Positions 11,856-25,000 of a DNA stretch of 64,000 nucleotides are shown one piece after another; position 1 is the stretch's first letter, and every line of letters starts with the position of its first letter. The position numbers were made by a program, and so were the translations under genes. Source of the DNA: Eremophila alpestris peregrina (Eukaryota; Chordata; Aves; Passeriformes; Alaudidae). The notes below the pieces were generated by a model that saw nothing but the letters and a program-made list of their open reading frames with translations, did not search any database and was not told the DNA's origin. The DNA is taken from positions 10,420,698 through 10,484,697 of the forward strand of contig WMCF01000015.1 of NCBI GenBank assembly GCA_009792885.1, written 5' to 3'.

Positions 11856-14800
11856 GCTATTGCTCTTAACATGGGTGCAACTACAGAGTGAGGTGTGAGT
11901 TGCATTAAAGAGCAAGGAAAGCACTGCTTTATAGATGTACCATTACTAGCATATGTATCCTAGTGAGTTATTAAAGACCAACTGCTATTAGAAAGGCCAA
12001 AAACTTATTTACAGTTTGTCCTCTGCAGTTGTTTTCAGTCACAGTTGGACATAATTTGAATTGAAAGCTTTGAATCTCTGGAAAAAAAAATTATCTTAAT
12101 GAGATATACTTGAGCATAAATGTAGGTATGTACGCAAATTGTATGCATTATCCCTGATAGAAAATCCTTTTCATGGGCATAAAAAGTGGGATTAATTTTT
12201 GACATACTTTTTCTAACCATATTTATAAGAATGTTTTTCTTTCACTTTACAAGTAATATAGGAAAATAAAATAATCTGAAAAAAAACATTGGAAGACTAT
12301 GAAGAAAAGTAATAATTTTTATAGATCTGAGTTTATGATGATTGTTTTACAGGAAAGCTATAGGAAAAGTTTGAAAATATAGCTGTGCTTGCAAAACACA
12401 AATGTTCACTATTTGATGGTTGAGCAGAAAGTTAATGTATGTTGTGTTATAGTAAAATTCAAACTGCTTGTTCCTGGAGGGCAGGAAACCAATAAAATAA
12501 TCTTCATTTTAATGTAACTCTTATTAGAAGAGTAGTATGCTCCGTTAAAAGCACAAAAGTTAAAGACTTGTAAACATTACAATAAATCTTGTTGGTTTTA
12601 TCTCCATAGGTTAACTAAGTCTTTTAAAACCAGTTTTAGTTAAAACAGACTACATTATATTAAGGACATAATCTTTTTTAAGACCCAGCTCTCAGGTGAA
12701 ATGATGTGACATCAAAATCCTGAAAAATGACATGGCCTAATGCTAAAATTTCTATCAATTACATTGATAAAAACATTGAAATAGGACAAGCGAATGCATT
12801 ACATGGAAAAAATTTCCTCTGAATCTGATTGGAAAATCATCATGATAATGCAGAAGTAGAAATTATATTTGTTACAACAAAAATTAACATACAGTTAAGA
12901 AATCGTTGCTTCTATATATATATAGAAATGAATATACAGAAAGAATGCAGTCATCTAACTTTCAAAACAACTTTAACATTTCTTTCTTTCATATGCAAAA
13001 AAAAATCTGGGGTGTATTTTGACAGATTTTTCAGCTCTGACTTGTTAGGAATAGTGGAGTAATTCCTAAAAATAATCATAACATTTTTCTGTGAACTTTT
13101 CAGTCAAAAAAGTAATATGTGGTCCTAGAAAATTAAATTTCAGAAAAGTATCCATTTCAGCTCAGAAAATATCTTCCATCCTCTCTAGAAAACTATTAAA
13201 GCCATCCAGTTGATGAGGAACCATAATCAAATGTGGAAGCACTTTTTATAAGGTTTCACAGATTGAGGCAGGGGAAGTTAGGAAAAAAGAAAAGGAACAA
13301 ATTTTAAGGAGTTGTGACTTTGAATTTAGCCAGTCAAGACAGAAACTGTTCAGGGCTTCAACCCATTTTTGAAAATTTCGTCTTCTCTTATTCCCAAACT
13401 TTTCCCAGCAAATTGATCTGAGAGGCAGAAATTAATTTTATTAGCTCTAACTCCTCATTTTGAGAGTGAAATTACTCAGCTGGTTTTGAATTTTAGTAGT
13501 AAATCACCATAAGCCCTTCTTAATTATCTGAGCAGGTTGGGTTTATCTTTTCCATCATAGAAGCAGCACCAAATATAAAAAAAATATTTCTGACCTGTAG
13601 AGTTTTTTAGCTTCCTGAGAGCAAGGATCTCTCTTTTAGCAACTGGAATTTTAAACAACTAGTGGTAATTTAATAAATTCCTTCACTATCAGTATGTGAT
13701 GAGAGGCATGCTTTCCTTATTCATCCATTTGCAAAAAGCATATGTAATCACACAGCTATAATGCATATTTCAACTGGTTTAAAGAATCCTTGAAATGAAC
13801 AAACAAACAAACCAAAACAAAAAACCTCCCAAACCTCTAAACAAATATGATCTTCTGTAAGATGGCACTAAAACACGAATAAAAATGAGTCCTTGATGTG
13901 CTCCACAGACATGACTATTATTACAGTACTAGAATTAATGTCACAGAACAGCTGTCAAACAAATGACAGCTTATGGCAGCCAGGAATCTCTGAAAGCTGC
14001 TGATATAAGCAAGAATGAAGAAAAGGGCACAGAGAACACATGGTGGGCTTTGTGTTCAGTGTCCTTTAGTTTTACACTTTCTGCCTAACAAAATTCCTCA
14101 CTTAGAAGATCACCGTCCTAAACTGTGCCCTAACAGAACTGATCATTTCAGTTCAGGAGTTCCTTTTTTCCAGAGGATGCATTCTTAGAGGAAGATACAC
14201 AATCAGATCCACCTCAGTGCACTGGCCACAGTGGAGGGGCCTGTAACTCATGTCCATACAAAACTGGGATTATAGGGTCACATTCAGATAACATTTCATA
14301 GACACATCCCTGGAGATTCCCTTCAGCTTCCTTTAGTCATCAGTCTCAAATATAAAAAATTCCTTAGACCATTTCTCTACACTTTTAGTAGTAAATGTAC
14401 CTTGAACATGGTGAAATATTAAGATGACTTGGGTTGGTTTTTCAGCTCCTTTTTGTTTGTTTTTGTTGGCTTGTTTTTGTTACTTATAAGCTATAATTTC
14501 AGATGCACATTACCTTCATTTTAGTCTCCAGACCACTCTTATTTTTAGGAGTACTATTTCTGTAAAACGGTTGCTTAGTTTTCACAGCTTTTCACACTGA
14601 AAATTATTTGACCACCCACCAATTCCTCTTATATACTCTCATACTCTCTCTATATAAAGCACCTCTGTTGAAAATTGCTAGAAAGCTACTTAGCCTAAAA
14701 TGACTTTCCTGTTTCACTTCAGCTTTGTCTCTCCCTGCCTCCAGCTCTCTCCACATGGCTCATCTACTTGTTCAACCCTGTCAACGCCAGACTATGAGTA

Positions 14801-16000
14801 CTTCTGGGTACACTTTTTATTGCATGTCTGTTTTCTAACTACCACAATGAGGCTTTTTATCTTGATTTGATCCTCCTTTGCAGTATAATGGTGAGGTGCA
14901 ACGACAGAAGAATTCTGCAGCTGGTCCCCTATTCAAAAGAAGCCAAAATAATATCTTCAGGGCTCTATGACAACTTAAAGAACAATGCCTATCAGAACAA
15001 GAGATTACAGCCTGCAGATGTCCAGCCTGAATAGATGGAATCCAGTAATGTTTTATCTTGAAGCACAAGTTTAGCATTAAAAAAAAAAAAGAAAAAACCC
15101 CAAATCATTGCTATGGTGGCCTTTGTTAGTTGTTCCTTCACATGTGTAGAGTTAAAACAGGTTTTAAAGAATAGTCTTTAATTAACAACCATGCCAATAT
15201 AAGACATTATATAAATGTGAAATAAAAGTACCAGTGAGGAACTATTAGAAGTTTGGCACAAAATGTAGCCAGAGTTCTGCATTTTTTGCTTCAGTAAATC
15301 TATTCTCCATCCAGAATCTATTTCCATCTTCCTTTCTGCATTTGCCTTCAGTAATTTTAACTCATTTAGGGATACTATGGAAACTTTTCCTTCAAATGTA
15401 TCGGAAATACAAAATAAATTAACCACTGTAAAATCACAAGAACGTCACAGGGCAGTCTAAGCAGTAATGTGTTTCAAGCTGAGCAAGCAGATGGCACTAT
15501 TTTCATTCTTACTCATTTATTTTAAAGTATTTTGTTCAATATTTATAAAGAAAAAAATGTTTTCTGAATTAGTGAGGGTAAAACTATGGCAGTCAAACAT
15601 TAGGAAGAACTTTATAATTTTTCATCTGCGTTTTAATACATATACCAAAAAATCCAGTTTAAAGCCAACTAAAGTCCCTCAATATTTGAAAAATATCCTT
15701 AAGTAATAGACAAAATTTTAGTCTCAAATTAAAACTTTGTTAGCAAATAAATTAAAATTCAGAAATCTACTTTCATATAGGTGCTCACAAACAAAATTCA
15801 ATGTGAAAATCAGGGCTTCTGTACTAGCAGGTAATATTCTATAGCATAAGAAGTCTTCATTTTTGCAGTCTCTTATGCCCTTATTGACATTTACTGATTA
15901 CTACATGTAAGAGCAGAATGCTCCCTAACTTGAGCACCGAGTATCCCAACTAAAAAATGTGTTCCTTAAGTTTTTAACAAAATCTTCCCAAATAGAAGCA
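11856..16000. other. AT-rich non-coding stretch with short low-complexity runs
   Basis: No coding region is supported. Visible structure includes an 18-base perfect A/T palindrome at 12910-12927, an AAAC-type run at about 13797-13830, a T/G-rich run at about 14443-14482, and an A-rich run at about 15079-15098. The minus-strand frames at 14835-15077 and 15178-15426 have no recognisable domain. Confidence 0.5.
13797..13830. repeat. (AAAC)n-like low-complexity run
   Basis: AACAAACAAACAAACC is followed by CAAAACAAAAAACC. This is an imperfect short tandem repeat. Confidence 0.8.
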
Positions 16001-19000
16001 TAATAAGAAAAGGCAAATGAACAGGAAAAACCTGTCTCGTTCACAAGCCCTTGTCTTATTATACTCAACAACCAAGAACCATCACCCAGTCCCACCACTA
16101 AGTGACAGAAAAAGTCCTAAATCCATTGCAGTCCTCTAGTAACTTTTGTTTCATTAGTCCCACTTCTCCAAGATTAATGACTTTAGTAACAAACCTTTGA
16201 ATATGTAGAATGTCTCAAATCTTCGTGTCTTGCATGTGACACATCCCACAGACAGATTTCATTCATATGCCTTATATTACCTGTCTTAAGAAAAACACTT
16301 GAGTTACTGTTTTTCAGCTTCATTTCAACAAAATCATAGAATTCCCCTATCAATATGTTCCAGTTGAGATTTGTAGGTAACAGGTAACTTAAACCTATCC
16401 TTTTAAAACTACGGAATATACTCGCTGTGACTCTAAAGGAGAGACCGTCTGATCGTGCTGGGGTCACAGTTTAATAGCATACCTAGAAACACTAACTTAG
16501 AGAGGTTCAATATTGCTTCCAAGGAAATAATAGATACCAATTCATTTTACAGTAATTATATAGCCACTGTAGATAATTATAAAGGTGGAAGAAAATGCAT
16601 ATTTCCACAATTAATTTCCAGGGGTGCTGAGGAGAATGGGGGAATGGATGAGACTTAGTTCTGTTGTTAATGTGGAGGGGATGGTTCTCCTAGAGATCCA
16701 TACTTTCTGCATGTCTGGTCACACTTGCCTGTATCATGAAGAGGATAAGTCGCTTCTGGTTTTTACTTTTAAGAAATAAATTTTATATATTCATCTTAGT
16801 GCACAACAAGGTTTTTTCATTATTATTTTTGAATCTATAAGCAAAACATTTGTAGTTGGTTTATAATTTTTGTAAAGTCAAATTTTCATACATATGCACA
16901 CATATAAATCTATTCATATAATCTTGATTTCTTACAGGTTTATTTTTAATTAAAACTAATTACATAATGATGCTCTACTAGTCATTTGCTGTCTTCTACA
17001 GTGATAGTCCTTAATTGTTAAAAAAAGCTCCTGTATATTTTCTACTCATACTCACTTCAGAGATATGCAAAACCTCATTTGGGTGTCAATTCTACTGCAA
17101 CTGGTGTCCTTATTTCCAAAGAACATCCATTTCAATTTTTTATTTTATAATGTCAAAATAGCATTAGATCCCAAACAGCATTATGAGCTCATGTTAAAAC
17201 TGAAACCAGATTTATTTTTTTCTTCTGCAGATTATTATGCATCAATACATTCCAGTTAAGAAACTTATTTTTTCTTTCCTCCTTTGATGTTTTTTTTCTC
17301 AGTGAAGCCTGTATTTCAAGCAACTGAAAGAGGTTCTGTATCTTGATAGGTACTTTGACTAATCTTGTTAGCTATCAGAAAAGCCAGGTCCTGCTGCTCT
17401 TTGAAATTTTCTGCACAATTCCAATTATACAACTCCCTGAAATCACCATACGTCCAGCATATCCTCTGGGCTTTCAGAAGTCAAAATATTACAGCTTGCC
17501 AATATTTTCCAGTATTTCTACATGGTCTATATGCAAGAACAGTTTCCTTGTTATATTTGCACTTCTTATTGTCTTCCTTCCATAATTCATTAGAAAATTC
17601 CCTACATAATAAACTAGAAGTAATTTTTCTACCTGAAAGTATTTACTTTCGGTACTCTTTGTATACAACAGGCTAAGAATTAGTCTTTCCAACTTGTGGT
17701 TCATTAAGAAAACCACACCTGTGTGCACATGTATAGGTGTGAATACGCATATATGCAGATTTTTAATGTGTTTGCTCACAGGTCATGGAATAGTTCTGAA
17801 TCAAAAACTTCCAGTTCACTAGTATTGAAGAGGAAGCAGGTAATTTTAGACCATCACAAATTGCTAATATTGTCAACACATATATAGAATTATTTATAGG
17901 GCACATACATTATCTATTTTCATGTCACATATGCCACTGATTTTCTCAGCGCTCTGAAGCCAATAAAAATAGTAATGTATTTCTATGTGTTAATAAAACA
18001 TAATTATTTAGTGCAAAAGATTAAACTCACTTTCATCTTCAAACATATGGGCAGAAGTATCACTTTATGTCTTGAATCATTCTGGAATAAGGTTCAGTCA
18101 TATGTTTCTAACTCCCTTCCTAGTCAGCAGGGAGGAATAAACACCTTCAAAGGACTACTGACACTATCTCATAATAGGTACATATGGCCCAGTAGTGGAT
18201 GACAGTCTTAAGGAAGAGTGTCTAGAAAAATATTGGTTCATTGGATATTTGGATTGTTATTAGATATTGGGTTATTGAATAAGTGGAAAAGATATTATTG
18301 GGGTGAGAAAGGAGGGAAGGTAGAGGTTTGTGATTTTTCTGTGATACAGACTGTCTTAAAGAACCAAGGCATTTTTCCTGCCCTGCTTCACGGATATCAA
18401 TGAAATAATTTTCTACAGTCCCACACTCTGCTAGCACTTCTCTGAGTCAGGTCACTAGAGACCTTGCAATTGACAGAAGGAGTATTTGCCAGATTTTCTC
18501 ATTTTTTGAATCACAAGGGAGATCATTATTCTTAAATAATAGGAATAAATACTTTTTGGGGGTGCTTCAAATATTTTGGAAATCTCCTAAGGTTTAGAGG
18601 GGGTGGTGTGACAGTGTATTGTGTTTTGGTTTGTTGCATGTTTTTGTGTCCCTTAATGTGCAAACAGAATGGCACAACAGGGTGTGCACTGTGGTGCTCT
18701 AGTGACGTATTCTGGTGATTGTTAGATAGAAAGAAGAGGACAAAATGTTGGCAACCTCACAGACTTTTCATTATTAGTTCATAATAATAATTCATTCCCT
18801 GGAGTATCTCATCGTGTTCATGAGCTCTTTAAAAAAGGCAAAGAATTAGAAGAGAAAAATACCTGCAAAATTGACAGTATTTTTTTTTTCAATATGCCAA
18901 AATATATTTCTAGAAAAAATAATCACTGATTCCAAGTGCTCATGATAATATTTTATGATTGCAGCAAATTTTTGCATATTGTAGCTGAATTTAATACCTG

Positions 19001-20460
19001 ACATTTTTTAAAATGTGCAAATGAGGAAATATATATTCCCAGGAGCTACAAACCAACTGAAGTCTCAACTCTTAGAAACAATTAATACTGAAATAAAGAC
19101 CTGTCTTATTGCAAAAAGGGAATAGGATCTGTCTTCCTCAGGTTACTACAATTTCTTCCGGGAACTTCTGTCAGGAGCTGATGTTTGATATTAGGACATC
19201 ACACATGCCAAACTGAACAGTGTGCTTATTCCCAGAAATGAAAAAGCTCTTTGTTCCAGGGCCACAAACATGATTGAAGACACTGGCTGCCTCTCCACTG
19301 TTGAATGTGCTGCTCCAAGAATCCATTCCTGGCTTTAGGCTTAATGAAGTAATTCCTTTTCCCCTCACTCTTCAGTGTAGGGTAGCCTTCTATATCCACT
19401 TTATCTGGGCAGCCACCTCCAGATTTTATAGCACTTGGTCTTAGGCTTTCTTTGGTATCTGAATCCTCAGACATTTTCCTATAATTTTCATTGCTGTGGT
19501 TTTTGGAGTTCTCAGTGGTTGAAAAAATGTGGTGACTGAGCCACAGCTCAGCTGTTGTTTCTTTTTTTAGAATGTGAAATGGCATTGCATATTTCTTTCC
19601 AGTCAACAAAAATCAGGGTAAAGCTGACCCAAACAGGCTTGCTCCTTTGAAAAGACTGCAAAAGCCATTATTATAAGAAATATTTTAATTAACACCATGC
19701 AATTATACTGTCCCTAATGCATATGTGTGTTACTGTGTCTGCCTGTGTACATAAGTTAAATGGGCCTCTTATTTTGCAATTTTACATATATACAAAATGA
19801 AGAAGAAATATCTCTCCAAGATTTTCTTTTTCCAGTGAAATTTCCTTTTCCTTTTTCCTTTGAATGCTAACCCCAGTGTTTCAGAACTTCTGTTGACTAT
19901 GCACATAGTTTGGATATTCTCAAAATATATATATAATGAACAGATCTAAAATGTATTATTTAAGTCACGGTATTTATTCTGTTCTCTACAGTCAGAATAA
20001 GTTCAAGAAGCATGATAAATGTATGGATCTTGTGGTAGCAAGAAATGTTCAGTTTCCAATCTATCACTTGTATTTTTCATCTACTCAGAGGTGGAGGTGG
20101 AGTATTTTGAAGGCAGATGTCACCTAGGGATCTTTGTTTCCTATTTTTAAAGCATTGTAGGTTGCTCAAACAACCACAATGCTGGCTGTCTGTTTACAAA
20201 AGAATTTTTGACAAACTGATTTTTGTTATAACTTTTATTTTCAATGGATTGTTCTGTTTTTCTCAAGCTCAGGGTTACTTCTCTCTAAACTTTCTATTGA
20301 GATGTCTCCAGCACGACTAAATATGTTTGTCCCACTTAAAGAGCAGCACATGTCTGACTCCCTGGGTCATAACTTTAGTCTCCATGACACTGAAACCTTG
20401 GAACTCTTTTTCCCATCTCTATCAACGATATTTTCATTTATGAATAAGCCACATTTTTTT
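16001..20460. other. AT-rich non-coding stretch
   Basis: No gene is supported. Overlapping frames at 17343-17779 on both strands and at 16183-16467 on the minus strand have no recognisable domain. The only frame that deserves a second look is the antisense one at 19226-19609, listed separately. Confidence 0.5.
19226..19609 (-). other. Unexplained antisense open frame, 127 codons
   Basis: The minus-strand frame starts with an ATG at 19609 and is hydrophilic and compositionally balanced, unlike the leucine/phenylalanine-rich chance frames around it. It contains an acidic/serine-rich start of a second ATG segment (MSEDSDTKESLRPSAIKSG) and basic stretches. A second frame (19171-19368) overlaps its end out of phase, so a decayed coding segment with a frameshift is conceivable. 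I recognise no protein family, see no convincing splice sites or poly-A tail, and cannot exclude chance. I do not call it a gene. Confidence 0.12.
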
Positions 20461-20837
20461 ACAGAATTACAGAATCACAGAATATGCTGAGTTGGAAGGG
20501 ACCCACAAGGATCATCAAGTCCAGCTCCTGGCCCTGCACAGCACTATCCCCAAGTGTCAAACCATGTGCCTGAGAGCATTGTCCAAATGCTTCTTGAGCT
20601 CTGTCAGGCTGGTGCTGTGCCCACTTCCCTGGGGATGCTGTTCCAGTGCCCAACCACACTCTGTGTGAAGAACCTTTTCCTGATATCCAACTTAAACCTC
20701 CCCTGAAACAGCTTCAGGCCATTCCCTTGGGTCCTGGTCACTGGTCACAAGAGTGAAGAGATCAGAGCCTGTCCCTTCTCTTCCCCTCATGAGGAAGTTG
20801 TAGACTGAAATGAGGTGTCCCCTCAGTCTCCTCTTTT
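20461..20837 (-). mobile_element. CR1 LINE, 5'-truncated (minus strand)
   Basis: The element starts with the inverted tail ACAGAATTACAGAATCACAG, then TGCTGAGTTGGAAGGGACCC, CATCAAGTCCAGCTCC, CATTGTCCAAATGCTTCTTG, CCAGTGCCCAACCAC, CCTTTTCCTGATATCC and GAGGTGTCCCCTCAGTCTCC. It is truncated abruptly at about 20837. The arrangement matches the copy at 9974-10690 over their shared length, with fewer obvious changes here, suggesting a younger insertion of the same subfamily. Open frames across it on the minus strand are fragments of the CR1 3' region. Confidence 0.95.
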
Positions 20838-23800
20838 TCTTGGAAGTAGCAGTTTTGGATGCCTATATGCATAACTTAAACATCTACAGAAACTGACTTG
20901 TTGAAAAGTGATCGTAGCTTTTTGAAATTATTTGAAAAAGCTGCATTTTCTATTACCTGAAGACTTGAAATAATTTTGACTTTTAAGCACAACAAGTTTT
21001 CATATTGATTGTTTTCAATGCTGGATTATTCTGCAAATTTGTAACTTGGAATGTTGAACCATAAAGTTTTGGTGGTTATGATCAAAGAGAGCTTGGACCT
21101 AACTGAAATGACTGTTTCAATTGTAAATTTCTGAGAATTCAGAACTCTTGATTTGAAAACTCAGACTGTGTTTGTTTGCTTTGACTTTTTTGAGATCAAA
21201 ATACCATTCAAACATATAGTTGCAGGAGAATTTTTATTTCCCATTTTCCCACTGGGTATTTTTAGTGTAAAAAGCCTCAGCAAACCCTAGTTCTCACTTT
21301 AGAGAAATCAGGGCTTCCAAAAAGGTCAGTAAAATGTTCCTTATGAGGAAACATCGTGATAAGTCATGAAGCTGTCAAAGCCTGCTTGCATGGGAAAAAT
21401 GAGTGACTAGATGCTAACACCTAACTACAGAACAATCCACCTTTTGTTTGCCTTTCCTCCATCACCCCCTTTCTTTGCATAAACAAGTACAGGAACCCCC
21501 AGGGACCTGTACTTATAGGAGTATATTATCCCATGGGTAGTAGTGGCCTGTGGAGGCCCTCGTCCTCTTTTCATTCTGCAAACTCATGAGAGGCAGAGGA
21601 TTGAGCATAAGAACACACCTTATTGCATTGCAGTTTTTCCTTCTCTAAAGTCAGCAGAGAAAGAAACAAACAGGAGTGTCAGGAAAGAAAGAAAAAGGAT
21701 TATTTTCACTTCCACATGGAGATAATTTAGTAATACAGATATTGCAATGCTTAAAGGTGTTGTTCAGTATCTGTTGAACTATGGGCATGTATGTACAGAC
21801 TTGTTTTCTCTATTTGTAAATTTTTGTCTTTCTTTTTAAATGAATGGAATGTTTCAAGAAAGTTTTTTTTATGCTATTAAGATTACAAAGTAGATTACCC
21901 ATTTTAAGTATCTACCTGTGATTAAAAAAATTTGTTTAGCCCATAATACTAGTTTTCCTCCTAAGCCTTGAAATCCAAATGTCTCTTGAATTTCCAGTAT
22001 CTATAGCATGTTCTTCTCCAGTGTAACATAAAATACAAAACACCTGATTAAAAACACTGTTTCAATGGATCCCACGCCAAATAATCCCTATGCCCTATGA
22101 CAGTGATACAACATTAACTTGGGACACACATTTTATTATAGAGCATATATAGGAAAATTTTTGGTTTTAAATGTGTCTCATATTTTCTGTCTCATTTTGA
22201 AAGTCTCCTTGAATCTCATTCTTTGATAGGACACTGGTAAATATAGATTATGCCAGAAAAGAAAAAAAAAAAAAAAAAAAAAAGTAGTTAAAGAAAAAAA
22301 TCAACACTGTGCAGAAATATCCTTCATTATGAAACTGGTAGATACAGACAGTTCCTATAAACAAGAAAATTTGCATATATTCATGTACACATTCCTATTT
22401 CAGAGAAAGAATGTTTAACAACTGGATTTTCAAAAAGTTAGAGATAAAGGACAGACTGATTAAAGAGCCTGTGGGTAGCAGCAACTATAATTGTATGTTC
22501 AGCTGCTTCACTACTTGCCATTGAACTTATTAGCTCTTTGATGAAGTCAAAAATGAACTCTCTATGAGAGCTCTCTCATAGATCTCTGACTGTTCTCTGA
22601 CATCCTCTCACTGTCTGCCCATCTCTTCATTGATTATATGGGGAATCTAGGACAACTTACTTACAGTCTCTCAATTTAGAGTGGTGAAGTAGGGAGAGCT
22701 AATGAATATTCTAATGACAGCAGCTCATCAGGTACTTCCTTGGAAAGTTTACCTGCTCTTTAGAAAAGCTTTTTGGCCATTGCTGTTGTTCTTTGCTTTA
22801 GGACACTAACCAGACAGCATATGAATATATAATTTCTGTTCTTGTAAGAAAGAACACCATTACATGAAGCTGCCTGCAAGCTTTCAAAAGCTATTAAAAT
22901 GATAAAATATTAGACCAAGCCCTGGTTTAAAGAAAGTATTCAGCAGTGAAATGACATATGATTTTCTATAATATCATTGCTAATGACTGGGATTATAGAT
23001 TGCAGGTGAAAAAGAGAAACTCCAATACAGCAATAAAAGCTATTAGATTATTCAGCTTTGAAAGTACTCAGAGCACAGAGAAATAGTGCAACAGAGTGCA
23101 GGTCAAAATCTGCAGAGCATTTTAGCCTCAAGTTTCCACAGGTTTAAGAAGCAGATAAACACATAAATATTTGTTAACACTCAATTCATAGAATATGTAA
23201 AACACAGCTCTGTCTCACCGCAATAATTATTAAGATCCTGTGCAGCCTTTACTTTAAGAAATTCCACTGACAACAAATAGGAAATTTATTTCAATAAGCT
23301 AAGTAGAGACCTCATCAATCTGCAGAGGATAAGAAGATTCAATCATTAGTAAAACCAGCTAATTCATCTGAGGAAAAAAAAAAAAAAACAAGCCCACAAA
23401 CCAACACAAAGAAATTCAAACAGCCAAACAGCTATTCAATATAATGTGAAGGATTAAAAAAGCAGTGGTGTCTGCAGATCTTTGGGAATATTGAAGAACT
23501 AATGCAGCATCAATGCACTGAGACAGCCCAGACTAGGACATGTGATCCTTATGCCACTGAAGAAACTGCATGTATGTCATTCTGCAGATATCTAAGTACT
23601 CTTATTACATGACTAATTAGAAGGAAAAAAAAAAAAGCAGTGTATTTTCTAGATTTTGACAAAAGAGTAGTAAGAATTATTAGGATCAGGAAAAGAAAAA
23701 GGAAGGGAAAAGGCTAAAATATGGACAAGGTTTATCACTAGCTCTTTTCTATATATATTGGTGAGTTTTATCTTGATATGCATATTTTATTATGGATTTA

Positions 23801-25000
23801 ATACTTTATTTTGGATAAAAGACAGCTCTGCTTTGAGAATGACAAAGTAGGATGAATTGGATAAATATATGAAACAACAGAAAAGAGTGAAAAGATTGAC
23901 CTGAGAGACTAAAACCAAATTAAAAGGCATCAAATGAAGAATTTTTAATATTTTTTTAGAATAAATCATCAGCAGGTGTGATATGGCAATTTTCCATTAA
24001 TTTTAATGGTACTTTTAATCTCTAAGTTTATACTGAATTTTCCCATGTAGCTTACAAGAACATCTGCTGAGGCTGAACAGACTCTTAAGGTGAAACTCCA
24101 ACTAATTTCATCAACAAAATAATATTCATCTGGTTTTGTCTGGTCATTTAAACACCCTCTATTGAAAAATAATAAATCAATTCAGCTGTTCTTCACTAAG
24201 CATCTTAGCATGGGATCTCTGCACTGTTTATAAAGGATGTAAAGAAAATTAATGCAGTAGTTTGCATTGTTGACTTGAAATGAAAAACACTATCATAATG
24301 ATAGGCTGAGATGTGAGCACCAAAAACAATGTATTGGAGTTTCTGCACAGTTTATTCATTTCCTAGCTATTATTTCAGGAAAGGGACACAATTTTCTCTA
24401 AACTTCTTATCCACTTTCACTGTGAATATGCATTTCAACCTCAGCATTGACTGTGGATTGTTTTCAATATTTGCAGTCATACAGCTTTATATGGCTTGTC
24501 ATATACTTTCAGTTTTATAATTTCTCTCTCAGGAACATGAGATAAAACACCATTTTCTATATTATAGATTGTGGAGGCTCTGAGTCACACAGAGAGATAT
24601 AGCAATGGCTGGAGAAGGAAATCATCTTCTTCCTTCCATTTCACAAGACTGATGATTACACAGTAGTGAGAAAAGTATAACCCACACTATGGATAGAAGG
24701 ACTTAATCCACGGAAATAATACATCTTGGTTATTTTATGTACATTTTTTCCTTCTTACAACCACACATTAAATTGACTTGACATTCATGTGTGCAATATG
24801 TGAAGGACATGATAATGTTTTTTTACTTAATGAGATTATTTACATTTCTATTAATTAAGAATAATACTAAATTTTTAAATTTATTTTCAGAAAATTAGAA
24901 GCCACTTAACATTTTATTTAGGCTGAAGTTTGCCCAAACTTGATTCTCAGTTCTTGAATAATTTTCTAATTGATACAGTTTCTATAACCTTGATTTTTTC
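20838..25000. other. AT-rich non-coding stretch
   Basis: No gene is supported. The stretch contains a 22-base A run (22262-22283), further A runs at about 23372-23388 and 23624-23636, a 9-base-arm hairpin at 21485-21514, and a 10-base-arm inverted repeat at 22561-22582. The rest is unique sequence. Confidence 0.55.
22262..22283. repeat. (A)22 tract
   Basis: A homopolymer of 22 adenines is preceded by AGAAAAG. No recognisable retrocopy lies before it, so I regard it as a simple repeat. Confidence 0.9.

Noticed and set aside
15079..15098. Poly-A after 14835-15077 as a sign of a processed pseudogene
   Set aside because: The preceding sequence resembles no known mRNA, there is no target duplication, and processed pseudogenes are rare in birds.
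16183..16467. 94-codon minus-strand frame with mixed composition
   Set aside because: No family is recognised, and there is no splice or transcript evidence; weaker than the frame at 19.2-19.6 kb.
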